From assembly GCA_028688895.1 (NCBI GenBank), contig JAQTXG010000009.1, forward strand, positions 1-52,017: a stretch of DNA of 52,017 nt. The letters run 5' to 3'. The DNA is from Candidatus Altimarinota bacterium. Lineage in GTDB: Bacteria; Patescibacteriota; Gracilibacteria; BD1-5; UBA6164. A model generated the notes under the pieces. It worked only from the letters and a program-made list of their open reading frames with translations. It made no database searches and was not told where the DNA came from. Positions 11,132 to 22,864 of the stretch are shown here, piece by piece. The position numbers and the translations under genes were made by a program. How positions within the stretch are numbered: position 1 is the stretch's first letter; each line of letters begins with the position of its first letter.

Positions 11132-11401
11132 ATGACACATATAAAAGTAGAAATAGATAAAAAATATAGGGAAGCATTGGATGTATTGAAACAAGTAATT
11201 CCAGATGAAAAATGAGAATTGGTTGAAAGTGATTCACAAATCGTAGAAATACTTATAGATAGTTTTATGGCTTTTATTCAAGAACAAGCTGCTCATCATG
11301 CACATGATCATGAAGGTGGATGTTGTGGTGGAGGAGAATGACATGACCATGGTCATCATCATGAACATTGAAAAGAAGAATGAGGATGTTGTAGACATTA
11401 G
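11132..11401 (+). CDS. Small protein with His/Cys-rich metal-binding tail
   Basis: An 89-aa protein. Residues 1-55 form a charged helical domain (KVEIDKKYREALDVLKQVIP...IVEILIDSFMAFIQ). The last ~33 residues are almost only His, Cys, Gly, Asp and Glu: HHAHDHEGGCCGGG, HDHGHHHEHG and CCRH. This composition indicates Ni/Zn/Co binding, as in tails of metallochaperones. No known family is evident. It could be a metal store or chaperone (inference). Stop TAG. A canonical TATAAT lies about 40 nt upstream. Confidence 0.78.
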
Positions 11402-11407
11402 TATTTT

Positions 11408-11460
11408 AAAAAGTGCCTTTGGCACTTTTTTTTGCCTTTTTTGACTTATTTTATATAATA
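11408..11460 (+). repeat. Terminator-promoter cassette, copy 1
   Basis: The hairpin AAAGTGCC-TTT-GGCACTTTT is followed by GCCTTTTT and ACTTATTTTATATAATA. About 52 bp recur at 12233-12286 with two mismatches. It ends the His/Cys-rich gene and supplies TATAAT for the Fic gene. Confidence 0.8.
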
Positions 11461-11490
11461 TTATTTAATTATAGTTATAAATAAACAAAT

Positions 11491-12234
11491 ATGTTAAATA
11501 TTGACATCGTAAAATATGAAAAAGAAATTTATGATTTGAAGTCTAAAATAGATAAATTTAGACCTTTTTCTAGTATTCAATTAAATAACTTAAAATCATG
11601 GTTCAAAATATGATTTACAGCTCAATCAAATGCAATTGAATGAAATAGTTTTACAAATGAAGAAGTGAAAATATTAGTAGAGGATTGAATTACTGTATGA
11701 TGAAAAACACTAAAAGAAGTAAAGGAAACTCAAAATTTAGCAGAATTAACTGATTCTATTTGGGAATTTTTTGAAACAGATTTCATTTTAACAGAAAAAT
11801 TTCTTTTAGATTTACATAAAAAATTATTAACTTGAATAGAAAAAGAAAATCTATGAAAATATAGAGATATTCAAGTATTTATATCTGGTTCAGAAGATAA
11901 ACTACCTAGCTCAAAAGAAGTAAAAAAATTAATGAAAGAATTTATTACTTTTTGTAATACTGACACAAAAAATCCAATATTAAAAATATCAAAAATACAT
12001 TTTGATTTCGTGAAAATTCATCCATTTGTTGATTGAAATGGTAGAATTGCTAGGTTACTAATGAATCTATATTTAATAAAATATTCTATTTTACCAATTA
12101 TCTTTCCAGTTGTAACTAGACTAGAATACATACAAAGTTTATGAAAAAATAAAACTCAAAATGATTTTTATAAATACTTTTTATGGCAAACATATGAAAA
12201 TATGAGTGATTATTTGAGATTTTTTGAGGATTAA
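11491..12234 (+). CDS. Fic-domain protein (class II, self-inhibited)
   Basis: A 247-aa protein of the Fic AMP-transferase fold. The catalytic motif HPFVDGNGRIAR starts at His177 and is complete, with the first Gly as TGA. Near the N-terminus SNAIEG (46-51) fits the inhibitory [ST]xxxE[GN] helix, which makes it class II, with the helix ahead of the Fic core. Such proteins AMPylate partners, often Hsp70 or topoisomerase-type targets; the target here is unknown. No neighbouring antitoxin, and no winged helix at the C-terminus. Confidence 0.92.
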
Positions 12235-12286
12235 AAAAGTGCCTTTGGCACTTTTTTTTGCCTTTTTAAACTTATTTTATATAATA
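12233..12286 (+). repeat. Terminator-promoter cassette, copy 2
   Basis: Near-identical to 11408-11460: GTGCCTTTGGCAC hairpin, T8, GCCTTTTT and TTATTTTATATAATA. Here it separates fic from pnp. Confidence 0.8.
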
Positions 12287-12415
12287 CTTGTGATAATTTT
12301 TAAGGATTAAATAAATGATGAAATGTTTTAGGAAATAAGCTTGATTTGTTTTTTGTATTATTTCATTATTTATTCCATATATTATTTATTTTTATATTTT
12401 AAACAGATTTTATTT

Positions 12416-14716
12416 ATGATAGGATTATCAGATAAAAATGCTACTAAAATAACTCCACTGAAAAAGAGTTATAGTATAGAAGGGAAAAATTATATTTTTG
12501 AAACTGGTAAGCTAGGTTTGCTTACAAATGGTGCTGTGATGATGAGTGATGATTTGGACAATGTAATGTTTACTACTGCATGATTTAAGACTGAGTGATT
12601 GAATACTCAAGCAGATTTTTTTCCACTGGTAGTAGATTATGTAGAAAAATTTTATGCTACATGATTGATAGGATGAAATAGATTTCAAAGAAGAGAAGGT
12701 AGACCTACTGATAGTGCTACACTTATAGCTAGACTAATAGATAGACCGATCAGACCTATGTTTCCAAAGGGTATTATAAATGATACTCAGATACTTGTAA
12801 ATGTCTTGTCTGCTACTGGAGAAAAAGACTTAGGTACTTGGTGAATAACTAGTAGTTCTCTAGCACTTATGATGACTTGAGCACCTTTTGAGGGGCCTGT
12901 TGCATGAGTAAAAGTGATTACTACTACTGATGGTAAATTTATATTTGATCCATCTGTGGAAGAAGAAGATAATGCTAGATTGAGTTTAGTAGTTGCTGGT
13001 ACATTGGATGCTATTACTATGGTAGAAGCAGGTGGTCATGAAGTGAGTGATGAAGAAATGATGACATGACTTGAATATGCACATAAAATAATAAAAGACT
13101 TTTGTAATGCTCAAATCGACTATATAGAGGATTATAAAAAACAATTTGGTATTCCAGAAATAGTAGCTACATACAATAATCCTGATGTTTCTATGTATGA
13201 ATTGGTTAGAGAATTTTTAACTGAAGAAAAATTGGAAACTTTGTATGAAAAATGAAAAAAAGAATTTCAGTATGAATTGAATAACTTGGATTTGATTACA
13301 AAAGAATATTTTAGAGAAAAATGATTATTTGTAGAAAAAGTAGATACAATAAGAGATGTTTGTAGTTTGGAAGAATGACAATCTTGTGTAGATGAAGGTT
13401 CTATTTGAGCTTTGGTTTACAAGAGAGTAAAAGAAGTGATGAGAAAAAATGTACTTGTAAATAGTAAGAGATTAGACGGTAGAAAATTGGACGAAGTGAG
13501 AGAAGTTATTTGAGAAACAGGATTATTACCTAGAACTCATGGTTCTGCATTGTTTCAAAGAGGTATGACTCAAGCATTGTCAATTGTGACTTTGTGAGGA
13601 CCTGATGATGCTCTTACATTGGAATGAATGATGCCAGAATCTAGTAAGAGATATTTTCATCAATACAATTTTCCACCATATTCAGTAGGAGAAGTGAGGA
13701 TGATGAGATGAGTAGGTAGAAGAGAAATAGGACATTGAGCATTGGCTGAGAGAGCATTGGTTCCAGTATTACCTGATGTGAAAGATTTTCCATATACTAT
13801 GAGAGTGGTTTCAGAAATAACTACTTGTAATGGATCTTCATCTATGGCTTCTGTTTGTGGTTCTACTATGAGTTTGATGCATGCAGGAGTACCTATAAAA
13901 GCTCCAGTTGCTTGAGTAGCTATGTGAATGATTTATGATGACAATACAGGTGATTACAAGATATTATCTGATATACAAGCACAAGAAGATTTCCTATGAG
14001 ATATGGATTTCAAATTGGCTAGAACTTGAAATGGTATAACAGCTATGCAATTAGATGTAAAAATCAAATGATTAAAAATGCAAGTATTTAGAGATGCATT
14101 TAGCCAATGAAAAGAAGCTACAGATTATATATTATCTAAAATGCTTGAAGTGCAACCTAGTGTAAATACTGAGTTGTCAAAATACGCTCCATTAATAATG
14201 ACTATGGAAATACCTGTAGACAAAATCAGAGCTATTATAGGTAAATGATGAGAAAATGTACAAAGACTAGAAGCTGAATATGATGTAAGAATATCAATAG
14301 CAGATGATGGTATAACTACTATAACTGCTAGAAATCAAGAATGATGACAAAAAGCAATCTCTGAAATAAAGGAAATGCTTTGGATACCAGATGTATGATA
14401 CAAATGAGTATGAAAAATAGTAAAAATAATAGATGGTACATGAGCAATAGTAGAATTTAGATGACAAACAGGGATGATACATATATCTAAACTAGCAGCT
14501 ACTAGAGTAGTAAAAGTAGAAGATGTAGTAAATTTGTGAGATATGGTTGAGTTTGAGATAATTCAAGTAGATACTGCGAAATGAAAAATAAGTTTGAAAA
14601 AGAAATTTGATGAAATAGTAAAAAAAGTAGAAGTAGTTAAAAAAGAAGATTCAACTAATAATGTAGAAAAAAAATCTGATTTAAAAACTGAGGAAAATAT
14701 TATTGATAATTTATAA
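12416..14716 (+). CDS. pnp: Polyribonucleotide nucleotidyltransferase
   Basis: A 766-aa 3'-5' phosphorolytic exoribonuclease. First RNase PH core near 15-220 ([28 protein letters not shown]), helical linker, second core near 345-560 ([31 protein letters not shown]), then KH (IIGKGGENV near 608, both GG as TGA) and S1 ([16 protein letters not shown]...GMIHISKLA). A Lys/Glu-rich tail follows. The start at 12416 precedes the conserved N-terminal strand; the same frame is open upstream to 12341, so a longer form is possible. Followed after 1 nt by an unknown small gene. Confidence 0.96.
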
Positions 14717-14717
14717 T

Positions 14718-15041
14718 ATGGAGAATAATTTAGAACAATTTAGAAAAGTAGATTTATTAGTATTATTTAAAAATTTGAAACCATCATTGAAGTTTAATTC
14801 TGAAAGAAATATTTTGGAATTAAATAAATTAATAAAATGATTTTTAGATAAAGTAGAAGAGTCTAATGATGATTTGCAAATGGTTTATTTGTCTATAGAA
14901 ATATCAAATAGCAATATAAACGATAAAATGAAGGTAAAATTGTTAAAAGATTTGAATATAATAATGTATAAACTTCATAATAATAAAGTTTTAAAGGCTG
15001 AATTAGAAGAAATTTGAATGGCTGTGCAGGGAATTCTTTAA
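14718..15041 (+). CDS. Small helical protein downstream of pnp
   Basis: A 107-aa, all-helical, charged protein with no recognised domain. Only one base separates it from the pnp stop, so the two are almost certainly co-transcribed and translationally linked. A role with PNPase is inference from position only. Two in-frame TGA codons. Confidence 0.72.
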
Positions 15042-15065
15042 TTTTTAAGTGATTTAATATATAAT

Positions 15066-15578
15066 ATGTCTGAAAATATTATAGTTGTAGATGAGTTTGA
15101 TAATCAGATTTGAGAATGAGAAAAAATGGATGTTCATAAAAAAGCTCTATTGCATAGAGCTTTTTCTATCTTGATTTTCAATTCAAAATGAGAACTTATG
15201 CTTCAACAAAGAGATTTATGAAAATATCATTCTTGATGAAAATGGACAAATACTTGTTGTAGTCATCCTAGAGTATGAGAGTCTATTAATAATGCAATTC
15301 ATAGGAGACTAGTAGAAGAGATGTGATTTGATACATATTTATCAAAAAAAACTGAGTTTGTATACAATGTGAAATTGGATAATGAATTAACTGAACATGA
15401 ATATTTACATGTGTTTACTTGATTATATAACGATGAACCAAGTTTGAATAGGGAAGAAGCTATGGATTGGAAATGGATATCTATAAGTGATTTGAAATCT
15501 GATATACAAAAAAATCCTGACAATTATACAAAATGGTTTTATATAATAGTCAGAGATTATTTTGATAGAGTTTTTTAA
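15066..15578 (+). CDS. idi: Isopentenyl-diphosphate delta-isomerase, type I
   Basis: A 170-aa Nudix-fold enzyme interconverting IPP and DMAPP. Catalytic Cys65 sits in WTNTCCSHPR, and the second catalytic Glu lies in ELTEHEYLHVF. RRLVEEMGF is the Nudix-like helix. KWISISDLKSDI and WFYIIV near the end are typical. No other isoprenoid genes are in the window, which fits scavenging of IPP or DMAPP from a host (inference). Glycines at GEGEK and YHSGGKW are TGA. Confidence 0.95.
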
Positions 15579-15586
15579 TAAAAATA

Positions 15587-15716
15587 AAATAAACATTAAA
15601 TAACCCTAAGCTCGAATCCTTTCCCTTAATACTAAGGCAAGGGGCTACAAATAAATTAACTGTAGCCTCCCCAGCTTAAGCTGGGGAATTCAAGGATGGG
15701 TTATTTTGTGTTTATT
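15587..15716. repeat. Palindromic intergenic element B
   Basis: Outer arms AAATAAACATTAAATAACCC and GGGTTATTTTGTGTTTATTT are nearly complementary. Inside are CGAATCC..GGGGCTACA, then TGTAGCC and a CCCCAGCTTAAGCTGGGG hairpin, ending GAATTCAAGGAT. Same core as element A. It separates convergent idi and the response regulator and likely acts as a terminator for both. Confidence 0.75.
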
Positions 15717-15735
15717 TAAGAGAGAGGTTATTTTT

Positions 15736-16404
15736 TTATTTTTGTAAAATATAACCTTTGTTTACTAGTGTTTTTAATTTGAAATCATCTCAAAGCTTTT
15801 TTCTCAATTTTGATACTGTTACATTGATATTATTATCAGTTATTTTAGTTAAGTCATATTCTCACCAAACTGAATTGATTAATTGTTCTTTAGATATAAG
15901 TTTTCATACATTGAATAGTAAAAATTCTGCCAATTTAAGCTCTGCAGGTGTTAAATCTATTTCTATTCAATCTTTTTTTATTTTTTTATTTTTTATATCA
16001 TAAATGAAACCATTGTATGATGCTTTTGAATTTCATGATACTTTGTAGCTTCTTCTCAGTAATGCTCTTATTCTAGCTATTAATTCTTCTGCTGTAAATG
16101 GTTTTGCTAGGTAATCATCTGCTCATAAATCTAATCAGTATATTTTTCTTTCAGCATCTGTATATCAAGACGTAATTATTATTGGAGAATTTATGTCTTT
16201 ATCCTCTCTCAAGTATTTAATTATGTCAAAACCATTTCAGTCTCTCAGAGATATATCTATTACATATAAATCTGATTCTATAGAACTTTGGTTTATAAAA
16301 TCATTATAACTGTTTATAATTTTTGTATTAAATCAGTTTTTTAGTAATTTTTTTGATATATTATTAGATAATACTTTTTCGTCTTCTATAATTGTTATAT
16401 ACAT
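15736..16404 (-). CDS. OmpR/PhoB-type response regulator
   Basis: A 222-aa two-component regulator. The receiver has an acidic pair near residue 8 (IIEDE), phospho-acceptor Asp in LYVIDISL, Ser/Thr in ITSGYTD and Lys in AKPF. The C-terminal winged helix (NVTVSKLRKKLG...LKTLVNKGYILQ) should bind DNA. It starts 2 nt after the EAL gene stop, so the two form one minus-strand operon. No kinase is in this operon; the histidine kinase at 18685 lies across the divergent promoter. Confidence 0.92.
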
Positions 16405-16406
16405 AT

Positions 16407-17486
16407 TTAAATTTGAGAGTTAGCTTGTAATATTTTTATATTTTCTTCTTTGTTACTAAAAAATCATTGAAAATATTTTATTCATAATATATTTTTTGCA
16501 AAATGTAACATATCCATGTCTTCTATCCATTCTGCTACTATTTTTACTCATCTATTAGATATTTTTGAGAATATTTGTTTTAATTCTAAAAATCATTTTC
16601 CAAATATAGAATATGCTGTTTTATATATGCTATAAAATGATTGTAACATTTTTCAGTCTATTTTTATCATATCTAGATTATTTCATGCGTAATTTAGATT
16701 TTTTATTACGTCTTCTAGAGTAACTTTTTCTGATAATATATCATCCAATGCTATATCAAATCAGTGATTTTTTAATTTTACAATTTTTTCTTTAAATTCT
16801 TGAGTATTAGGTAATTTTTCATTTTCAAGTATTTCAAATATAATCTTTTGTTTTGATAAATCAATATTATATTTTTCTTTTAGTGTTTTAATTATTTTAA
16901 AGAAATTTTCATTTTCTATGTCTTTTACTTCTACATTTATTGATATTGTACCACTTGTATTTCATTCACTTATATCTTTAAATACTTTATTTAGAATATT
17001 GTAAAATACATATATTCATTTTCATAAGTCATTATGTATATTTAAATAATCTATATGGTTAAAACCATTAATTCATCAGATTCTTAGTAGAGCTTCTGAA
17101 AAATCAGTATTTCATTTATCGTTTAATATTTTTTGATAATTTACAGCTAATTCAGAATTTTTATAGATTATGTCAAAAAAATCATTGATATATTTATTAT
17201 AACTATATTTCAATCTGATAATATTTCATTCAATATTGAATAATTCTTTATAATTTGTTTTGAATTCACTAAATAATTCAGAGTGTTTGTTTGCGTATTT
17301 TATAATCATTAATATGTTACTTTTTATTAATGGGTTTTTTATCTCATTTAGTTCAACTACTTTTTCTGTTATTGATTTAGTGTTTTCTATTGCTTTATCT
17401 ATTAATGGATTTAATAATTTATTAGTACCATTATTTAGAAAATTCATATTTCCAAATGTATCTTGTGTTAACAATTGTGCTGCCAT
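16407..17486 (-). CDS. EAL-domain c-di-GMP phosphodiesterase
   Basis: A 359-aa soluble protein. Residues ~1-110 form a helical sensor-like region without a recognised fold. The EAL domain follows: EALLR (Glu near 129), Asn in ISINVEV, Glu in FEILEN, DD in ALDDI, Lys in IKIDG, Glu in VAEGIE and Gln in YFQGFF. All metal and catalytic residues are present, though the DDFG loop reads DDIL. It should hydrolyse c-di-GMP to pGpG. MAAQ at 17486 is chosen because it follows an A-rich leader; an in-frame ATG at 17528 is the alternative. Confidence 0.87.
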
Positions 17487-17754
17487 ATTTTTTTTGTTTA
17501 TAATATAATATGAGAGTATTATATACATATGACATTAATATAACATTAATATTATAACATAAAAAAATAAAAAGTAAATCGTTGTTTTTACTTTAAAATA
17601 GACGAAAAGTAAGTTTTTTGTAAAAAAAATAAATTTTTATTTTTTTTTATAAAGGACTTTTTTAGTTTTTTTATATTTGTAATTTCCATAATGTTACACA
17701 AATGTAACTATGTATTGACATAATTATTATTACTTTATTTAATAATAAAATATT
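17487..17754. promoter_or_regulatory. Divergent promoter region, EAL operon / signalling genes
   Basis: About 268 bp. On the plus strand TTGACA (17715-17720) is spaced 17 nt from TTTAAT before the ATG at 17755. On the minus side several TATAAT/TAATAT boxes lie at 17530-17560, with AACATTAATATTATAAC repeats. TGTTACACAAATGTAACT near 17691-17709 has inverted TTACA..TGTAA halves and could be an operator (inference). Confidence 0.5.
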
Positions 17755-18624
17755 ATGTCAAAATGAAAGTTGATTATAGAATCAGTTAATCCTAAAAATT
17801 TGTGAGAAAAAGAGTTAATAGATATAGCAAAAGTGGAAAAAGATTTGTGGGCTTATTGAATAGGTGAATATGTTAAATGTAATTGTTGTTGATTGATACA
17901 TTCAAAGAATGATATTTTTTGACATTTGTCTGAAGATATTAAAATGAAGTGTGTATCTGATTTAGAAGAGATTTTAATGTATGATAGTATAAAGTGTAAA
18001 AGATGTGATTGAGATACAGAATTTGTTTATGATATTGAAACTAATGTTTTAGAAATAAAAAAAAGGTTATTTTGAAGTAAGGATTCATTTATTTCTAAAT
18101 TGGTTGATGCAGATAATTGAGATACAAAGTGATTTGTTGATTGATACATAGATAATCTAGAAAATATTTTTGAAAGAGAATTTTCACCTCATTATTGATT
18201 TGTTTGATATGATTATTTTAAAAATATTTTTGAGCAATCAATATGAAACTGTAATTCAAATTCAAATGATTTTTTTACTATTTCTTCTTTGTGAACTTTG
18301 GAAGATTCAAAAAGTTTGGTAAATATATTAAATTTGTTTAAAGAATTTATTTTTTCTATTCCGGATTTATATGATGATAAAACTTTGGTTGTAGAATTTG
18401 ATACTTGAAGTATTGTACACTCTATATTTCATGCTGTTTGATTTAATAAACTACCGATTGAAAATGAAAAAAAATCACTTATTAATAATACTTCAGATAG
18501 TTATAGAAGTGATTTGTATTATTGTAATAATATGGTTAAAAATAGTAGAACAAATTTTTCTCAACCATTGAAACAATTTATCAAAACATATTCAGATAAG
18601 ATGAGAGAAGTTTTAATTGCATAA
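17755..18624 (+). CDS. Zinc-ribbon protein, possible acetyltransferase-like
   Basis: A 289-aa protein. The N-terminal part has a Cys-rich zinc ribbon: KCNCCG near 43-48 and KCKRCDG near 82-88. The central and C-terminal parts (GFVDGYIDN, FFTISSLGTLEDSKSLVNILNLFKEF) faintly resemble GNAT acetyltransferases, but no acetyl-CoA loop is clear. First gene of a plus-strand run with the histidine kinase 60 nt downstream, so it could be part of the same signalling unit (inference from position). Confidence 0.6.
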
Positions 18625-18684
18625 TTTTATATAATAGAATATAATATATTTATTATTATTTGTATTTTTAAATCATTTAAGTTT

Positions 18685-20802
18685 ATGAGTTTTTATATAT
18701 TACTATATTTGTTTGTAATTGTATTGTTACTTTATGTTTGATCTATTTTTTATAGTAAATATAAAAATCTGTGATGATTGTGACTTTTTTGATTTGCTTT
18801 CTTTATTTCTTGTTGGTTTTTGTTTTATTTTTTGTCATATTTTTGATCAACAGATATTAGTATAATGATAAATATATCTAGATTGACTTATGCATCATCA
18901 TTGTTAGCTTTTTATAGTTTAATATTATTTATTTTATATTTTAATAGTAATAATAAAAAATATAGAGTTAATTATATTATAAAGTTTCTTATATGATTTA
19001 TATTTTTATTTTCATTACTTATTATTTTTACCCCATTAGTAATTGAGTGAATGTATTTTAATGTAGATAAAAATGATTATTATGAAAAAACATGATTATT
19101 TTTTGATTTATATTTATACTTAGAAACTTTTTTTGTTCCATTGTTTATATTTTTGATTGTAAAAAAATATAAGTCACTATATTACATCAATAAAATAAGA
19201 TTAAAATACATATTGTTTTGAGTTTTATTTTTTGTTGTATTATGAATAATTTTTCAGTTAGTATTACCAGTTTATTGAATATATATTCTAGAAAAAGAAC
19301 CTGTACTTTTTATATTACCTTTTTTGTTTATGACGTGGTATTCTATAACTAGGTATCATTTTATAGATATATCATATAGATATAAACAAATTTATACATT
19401 TTTAATATCGATAGGATTAACATTGTCAGTATTTTACCTGATTAAAGAATTTTCTATATCTTTGCCGGATAATTTTATAGATTATTGGTGAATAAAGAAA
19501 CGTTTTACTTATGTAGATTTAGTTGTAGGAATAATTATTTTTAATATATTTTATAAAATTGTATATTTTATTTTACCTTGAAATTCTGAATATATCAGAT
19601 TTATAAGTGTATTGAATAGTTGGAAAGAAAATATACCATTTATTTCAAATTTAGATGATTTGAATATATATTTAACTAAAGAAGCAAACAAAAAATTTGC
19701 TGTTAAGCATTTTAAATTATTTTTATTTAGTGGTGATAATCTTGATAATTCTATATATAAGTATTTTACTAGTAATTTAAAAAATGATGTTTTTATTAAT
19801 GACATAGTTTTTATAGAAGAGAATAAAAAAAATATAGATATAGAAAATATAAAAAATAGTATAGATAAAAATATATATATTGTTTTTCCTATATTTGATA
19901 ATAAAAAAAATCTTCGTTGAATTTTGGAAATTTGAAAAAAACCTTTTAATGAAAATTTTTATACAGAAGAAATTAAAATAATTAAGGAATTTGTTAAGTT
20001 TTTGGTGTGACATGTAAAGTATATGGAAATATATTCTGAAATAAATTATTTGAATCTAAATTTGGATAAAGAAGTGGATAGAAAAACTATGGAATATAAT
20101 AATTTGATAAATAGACAAAAAGAGTTTATATCTATGGCTTCTCATGAAATAAAAACTCCTGTAACAGCGTCTTATATGCAAATAGAAAGTATTATAGATG
20201 ATGTGAATAGTTGAGAATATACAGAATTGTATTTGAAAGATGAACTAAATATATTGCAGGAACAAATATCAAAAGTTGCTGATTTGGTAAAAAATATATT
20301 TACAGCTCAGCAATATGATATAAAAGATATATGATTGTATATAGAAAAAGTTAAACTGAAAAATATAGTAATCTGAGAATATGATATATTGCAGAGAATT
20401 TATCCATTGATTGATTTTCAGATTGAAATACCTGAAAGTATAGGATTTATAGAATTGGATAAAATACAGTTTATACAAGTTATTTCAAATTTGTTGAACA
20501 ATGCAATTAAATTTTTAGACAATGATAATCCAATAATTAGGATTAAATCGAAATCATTATTAAAAAATATTGAATTAACTATAGAGGATAATTGACCTGG
20601 ATTTCATAATTGAGCTGAAAAAATTATTTTTGAAAAGTATGTAACTTGAAAATGAAAATCAGTTTGAATAGGAATGTGACTTTATTTGTGTAAAAAAATT
20701 GTAGAATTACATTGATGAAAAATAGTTGCAAAAAAATCTGTTGACTTATGATGAGCAAAGTTTAAAATACTTATACCAAAAATGCAAGCGGTTCTAAGCT
20801 AA
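18685..20802 (+). CDS. Membrane sensor histidine kinase
   Basis: A 705-aa kinase. About eight membrane helices in residues 1-290, then a GAF-like region (about 310-440: FKLFLFSGDNLD, IYIVFPIFDNKKNLRGILEIGKKPF), a coiled linker, a HisKA domain with phospho-acceptor His near 487 (ASHEIKTP) and HATPase (N box NLLNNAIKF, then EDNGPGFHNG, and GKGKSVGIGMGLYLCKKIVELHGG). The membrane part may sense a lipophilic or peptide signal. The cognate regulator follows after 16 nt. Confidence 0.93.
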
Positions 20803-20818
20803 ATAATTATAAGTTAAA

Positions 20819-21520
20819 ATGAATATTTTAATAATTGAGGATGATGAATTTTTATCAAATAAGATAAAATGACTTTTTTTAAAGAAAGATTGAGTAAATT
20901 TAGTAAAAATTATTTCAAATTTTGAGGATTTTGTAAATTGTTATCATAATGTTAATAATTTTGATATTATATTGGTGGATATTTATCTTTCTAATAATTC
21001 AAAAAGGGATACGTGAATAGAAATAATTAAGTTGATACGAAATAAAAATAAATTGGTTCCTATCATTGTCATAAGTTGATTAAATGATATAGGATGGCTT
21101 CGATTGTGATTTGATAATTGAGCAAATGATTATATTTGTAAGCCATTTAGATTGGCTGAACTAGAAATAAGAGTACTTAAATTGATGAAAGATTATTTCA
21201 AGATAGAAAATTTGTGAAAAGATGATAAACTAGAATATAATTGACTGATTTATTTTTTTGGTACAAATAAGTTTACATTTGATTGAAATGTAATCGAATT
21301 GACGAAATTGAGTAAATCTATTCTTTTGTTACTTTTATCTAGAAAAGAGTCACTTATTTCTGAGATTTGTATTATTGAAAAGGTTTGGTGAGATAATTAT
21401 TGATATGTAGATAGAAATATAAGAGTAGCTATAAGTAGGTTAAAAAAATGATTATCTAAGTATTGATTAGATTCATGGATACATAATATTAGATGAGAAT
21501 GATATATATTAAAAAAATAA
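20819..21520 (+). CDS. OmpR-type response regulator
   Basis: A 233-aa regulator. Receiver: IIEDDE, phospho-Asp in ILVDIYL, VISGLND and CKPF. Winged-helix output: RNIRVAISRLKKGLSK...IRGEGYIL. Directly downstream of the histidine kinase, hence its likely partner. The second regulator of the window (15736) is its paralogue in the EAL operon. Stop TAA, then 7 nt to the CYTH gene. Confidence 0.93.
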
Positions 21521-21527
21521 ATAAATT

Positions 21528-22103
21528 ATGCTTGAAAAAGAAATTAAAATACTGGAAATAAATGTTTTGGATATACAAAGTAAATTGGAAACACTTTGAG
21601 CTATTAAGACTTTTGAATGATACATTCATGATATATATTATGATTTTCATGATGAGTTGACGAGTGAATTAAAAATGGAAGCAAATAAAAGACTATTTAG
21701 GGTAAGACAAAAATGAGACATACATATGTATACAATTAAAAGAAAGAGGAATAAAAAAATAGAATGATGAGAAAAATGAGTAAAAATAGCTGATGAATGA
21801 GAAAGAGAGATAACAGATGTAGATAGCTTCAAAAAAGTGCTTGAAAAGTATGGTATGAAAGAAACTAGAGAAAAAAAGAAATATAGGGTTAGTTATGCAT
21901 TGGATTGATGCGAATTTGATATAGATGACTATTATTTGTGAGATGATAAAAATACTATACCACCTTTGCTAGAAATCGAAGCACATACTACAAAAGAAAT
22001 ACATAATTGGATAAAAAAACTTTGATTGGAAAACTATAAAAAAGAAAAATGGTGATCTAGAAAATTGTTTAAATATTATGGAGTAGAGTATAGTTGGTTA
22101 TAA
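21528..22103 (+). CDS. CYTH-domain triphosphate-tunnel protein
   Basis: A 191-aa protein of the CYTH (CyaB/thiamine-triphosphatase) superfamily. EKEIKIL at the N-terminus supplies the ExExK signature. RVRQKGDIHMYTIKRKR and FDIDDYYLG...PPLLEIEAHTTKEIHNWIKKLG match the tunnel strands and end helix. Family members hydrolyse triphosphates or make cAMP; many bacterial ones degrade inorganic triphosphate. It follows the two-component pair by 7 nt, so is probably co-transcribed. Confidence 0.88.
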
Positions 22104-22165
22104 AATTGACAAATGATGTTTAAATATGATAAAATAAGTATAATATAAATTTATACTTATTTTTT

Positions 22166-22828
22166 ATGGTATTAGATAATTTAAATGTTTCTGAACAAAG
22201 TAATAATCCATTGAATAATGATTCGGGATTTTGTTATGGTGTGAATTCTTTTGTAGAATCAAATGTAAAAAAGATATGAGATATATTGGTTCTAGAGCAT
22301 ATTATAGATGAAACTCAAAGAAAAGAATTGATAAATGAACAGGAATTATTTATCAAGAAATGAATAAATATTTCTTTTTGAGATTTGTTAATGAAAAAAA
22401 ATTTTGCTCCTGAAAGAAAATATATGCTTATGGCTTTGAAAAAGAATTGAATAAAATTAAATATATGAGAAAGATTGTTTTTGAAATGATATATTACTGA
22501 AGAGCAATTGGATAATGCTATTTTTCAAAAAGCACAATTAAAAATTAAAAATAAAAATGTGTCTTTGGCAAATATGTTGGTTTTTTTGAAGTATATAGAT
22601 AAAAATGTTTTAGAATGATTTATAGAAAATGAGTCAAATAAAGTAGAATTGAAAGATTATATTTTGAAATATAATATATTAACAATTCAAGAATTAAGTG
22701 AAATATTATGAGATAATATAGAATTAACAGATAACGATATATTAAATATTTTGTTTAAAAATAAAAAAATTAATGCTGAACAATTATATGATTTAGTAGA
22801 TGAATATTGAGATCATATTAATTATTAA
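22166..22828 (+). CDS. Stand-alone MshEN-like helical-repeat protein
   Basis: A 220-aa all-helical protein. It has repeated LLxxGxIxxExLxxA units: FGDLLMKKNFAPERKYMLMAL, then NIGERLFLKGYITEEQLDNAI, LANMLVFLKYIDKNVLEGFI and further weak repeats. The second unit is close to the MshEN c-di-GMP motif that normally precedes type II secretion or pilus ATPases, but there is no ATPase here. A sibling gene lies at 26255. It may read c-di-GMP made available or destroyed by the EAL protein nearby (inference). Confidence 0.6.
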
Positions 22829-22864
22829 AAAATAGATAAATCATTTGATTTATCTATTTTTTAT
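22827..22864. terminator. Bidirectional terminator
   Basis: AAAAAATAGATAAATCA and TGATTTATCTATTTTTT form a long stem with a tiny loop between convergent genes. It overlaps the stop of murG. Confidence 0.9.

Noticed and set aside
17260-17508. Plus-strand open frame near 17.3 kb
   Set aside because: Antisense to the N-terminus of the EAL protein.
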